Assembly: GCA_036733985.1 (NCBI GenBank)
Contig: DAIMZM010000114.1
Span: forward strand, 1-6,227
Length of the DNA stretch: 6,227 bases
From: DAIMZM01 sp036733985
Lineage (GTDB): Bacteria > Bacillota > Dehalobacteriia > UBA4068
Reading direction: 5' to 3'
Part shown: in pieces, positions 5,185 to 6,227 of the stretch
How positions within the stretch are numbered: position 1 is the first letter of the stretch
How the letters are laid out: each line of letters opens with the position of its first letter
The notes under the pieces: model-generated
What the model was told of the DNA's origin: nothing
Databases searched by the model: none
The model's input: only the letters and a program-made list of their open reading frames with translations
Program-made: the position numbers and the translations under genes

Positions 5185-5799
5185 ATGTTAAAAGAGCTGC
5201 TGATCGCCACTTCTAATCCCCATAAGGTCGGGGAGATCGCCGCCATCCTGGCTGAGGCCGGGCTGGGGGAGGTGGCTCTGATCAGCCTGGCGGCTTATCC
5301 CGGCTTCGTCATGCCGGAGGAGGATGGGCAGACCTTTGCCGCCAATTCCGCCATTAAAGCCAGGGCTGCGGCAGCTTACAGCGGGCTGCCCGCCCTGGCT
5401 GACGACAGCGGCCTGGCCGTGGCTGCTTTAGGCGGCGCGCCGGGGGTGCATTCCGCCCGCTATGCCGGGGCAGGCCATGACGACAAGGCCAACCGGCAAA
5501 AGCTGCTTTCAGCGTTGAAGGAGGTGCCGGCGGCGGAACGGCAGGCGGCTTTCGTCTGCGCCGCCACCCTGGCTTTGCCCCAGGCGGGCGGCTCCCTGCT
5601 GCTCAGACGGGCCGAGGGCCGCTGCGCAGGGGCCATCGCTTTTGAGGAACGGGGGGAGCAGGGCTTTGGCTATGATTCCCTGTTCATCACAGCGGATTAT
5701 GGCTGCCAGATGGCAGAGCTGGACGGGGAGCGGAAAAACCGCATCAGCCACCGGGGCCGGGCTATCCGGCAAATGGTGGAGTGGATAAAGGAGGGCTGA
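5185..5799 (+). CDS. rdgB: XTP/dITP diphosphatase (RdgB/HAM1 family, non-canonical purine NTP pyrophosphatase)
   Basis: A 204-residue cytoplasmic enzyme that should hydrolyse ITP, dITP and XTP to monophosphate plus pyrophosphate, keeping deaminated purines out of DNA and RNA. Family motifs are in order: IATSNPHKVGEI (7-18, with the substrate-contacting N11 and K14), LADDSGLAV (71-79, catalytic aspartate expected at D73/D74), GGAPGVHSARYAG (83-95), GFGYDSLF (160-167), and KNRISHRGRA (184-193). The length is normal. The start ATG has AAAGG (5173-5177) seven bases upstream; a longer open frame from 5098 runs through repeat copy 2 and was rejected. One oddity: the usual ENA after the TF at 50-51 reads ANS (53-55). 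The stop is one base before the next gene, indicating an operon. Confidence 0.93.
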   Translation: MLKELLIATSNPHKVGEIAAILAEAGLGEVALISLAAYPGFVMPEEDGQTFAANSAIKARAAAAYSGLPALADDSGLAVAALGGAPGVHSARYAGAGHDDKANRQKLLSALKEVPAAERQAAFVCAATLALPQAGGSLLLRRAEGRCAGAIAFEERGEQGFGYDSLFITADYGCQMAELDGERKNRISHRGRAIRQMVEWIKEG

Positions 5800-5800
5800 G

Positions 5801-6106
5801 ATGCAAGACAAATGTATTGCCGAGATCCGCAATGAAATTGAGACGCAGTTTCTGAAAGAGGTGCTGACAGACCGGGGCATCCCTTTCCGCATCGAGAGCT
5901 GCGCGGATAATTATTGGGGCCTGTATATGGGCAAGGGCGCTGTCAGCGGCCTGTATAACCAGGGGGCTTTGATGCCTTTTGGCTATGTCTGGGGCTATGA
6001 GGACGACGCGGCGGTAATCCAGCAGGCCCTGGCGGAGATCCGGGCCGCGGCGCCCCAGGATGTGCAGCCGCCCAGGCCACCCATGTACCGCATAAAAAGA
6101 CCTTGA
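5801..6106 (+). CDS. Small DUF2007-like protein of unknown function
   Basis: A 101-residue soluble protein. The segment NEIETQFLKEVLTDRGIPFRI (about 11-31) followed by a C-terminal DDAAVIQQALAEIRA (68-82) resembles DUF2007-type small alpha/beta domains, in which a helix ending LL..GIP leads into a beta strand and a second helix closes the fold; this assignment is tentative. The middle (35-66) is rich in aromatic and glycine residues (NYWGLYMGKGAVSGLYN). The last 18 residues are proline- and arginine-rich and probably disordered. AGGAGG (5789-5794) lies six bases before the ATG, overlapping the end of the diphosphatase gene, with a 1-bp gap between the genes, so translation is probably coupled. 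The stop codon lies inside the -35 box of the tRNA promoter. Function is unknown. Confidence 0.8.
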   Translation: MQDKCIAEIRNEIETQFLKEVLTDRGIPFRIESCADNYWGLYMGKGAVSGLYNQGALMPFGYVWGYEDDAAVIQQALAEIRAAAPQDVQPPRPPMYRIKRP

Positions 6107-6131
6107 CAGAAACCTTAAAATAAGCCATAAT
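6103..6131 (+). promoter_or_regulatory. Near-consensus sigma-A promoter of tRNA-Val
   Basis: Perfect -35 TTGACA (6103-6108), a 17-base spacer, and -10 CATAAT (6126-6131, 5 of 6). A start near 6138 gives a short leader before the mature tRNA at 6151. The -35 overlaps the TGA stop codon (6104-6106) of the preceding gene. Confidence 0.88.
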
Positions 6132-6132
6132 A

Positions 6133-6150
6133 GTAACGTTCGTAACGTTC
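6133..6150 (+). repeat. Tandem 9-bp direct repeat just before the tRNA
   Basis: GTAACGTTC occurs twice back to back (6133-6141 and 6142-6150), ending exactly at the tRNA 5' end. Each unit contains the palindrome AACGTT. It covers the expected transcription start and the whole precursor leader. Confidence 0.85.
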
Positions 6151-6227
6151 GGGGCTATAGCTCAGTTGGTTAGAGTGCTTGCTTGACATGCAAGAGGTCA
6201 CTGGTTCGAGCCCAGTTAGCCCCACCA
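6151..6227 (+). tRNA. tRNA-Val (anticodon GAC), CCA encoded
   Basis: A complete 77-base cloverleaf. The acceptor stem is GGGGCTA/TAGCCCC, the D-stem GCTC/GAGT (one G-T pair), the anticodon stem CTTGC/GCAAG around loop TTGACAT, giving anticodon GAC at 6185-6187. The variable loop is AGGTC, the T-stem ACTGG/CCAGT with loop TTCGAGC, and the discriminator A is followed by a genome-encoded CCA at the last three bases of the window. GAC reads valine codons GUC and GUU. Further tRNA genes may follow, but the window ends here. Confidence 0.96.

Overview
This window looks like chromosomal housekeeping DNA from a member of the Bacillota (Firmicutes), most likely a GC-rich clostridial-type lineage. The evidence is a UPF0371/DUF1846 gene, a transketolase split into separate N- and C-terminal genes, strong AGGAGG-type ribosome binding sites, a membrane-tethered Amidase_3 cell-wall hydrolase, and GC-rich genes separated by very AT-rich spacers. 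The genus cannot be read from the sequence. Six complete protein genes, the first codons of a seventh and one complete tRNA gene are present.

Layout. On the minus strand, a UPF0371-family gene (1544 to 78) is followed 32-35 bp later by the first codons of a YbaK/EbsC-type aminoacyl-tRNA deacylase gene, which runs off the left edge. A well-formed minus-strand promoter lies at 1675-1703, and its leader carries a perfect 8-bp stem followed by a T-run. Divergently, on the plus strand, come an N-acetylmuramoyl-L-alanine amidase (1722-2939), the two transketolase halves (3237-4049 and 4051-5004), an XTP/dITP diphosphatase of the RdgB/HAM1 family (5185-5799), a small DUF2007-like protein (5801-6106), and tRNA-Val(GAC) (6151-6227) behind a near-consensus promoter.

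How the genes work together. The two transketolase genes are one base apart and their products should form one ThDP-dependent enzyme of the non-oxidative pentose phosphate pathway. The diphosphatase cleans the nucleotide pool and is tightly coupled to the small protein (1-bp gap). The amidase acts outside the membrane on peptidoglycan. The genes share a direction but not an obvious pathway.

Most unusual content. The two AT-rich spacers flanking the transketolase pair (2940-3236 and 5005-5184) carry two copies of one repeated element. Each copy has a hairpin near each end, and the two ends are imperfect inverted repeats of each other (TTAAAACC ... GGTTTTAA in copy 1). The right-hand 61 bp match at 56 of 61 positions by hand count, and the left hairpin shows a compensatory base-pair change between copies. 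This looks like a MITE- or REP-like non-autonomous repeat family, and it is the best candidate here for something undescribed. I see no CRISPR array, insertion sequence with a transposase, defence system or biosynthetic cluster.
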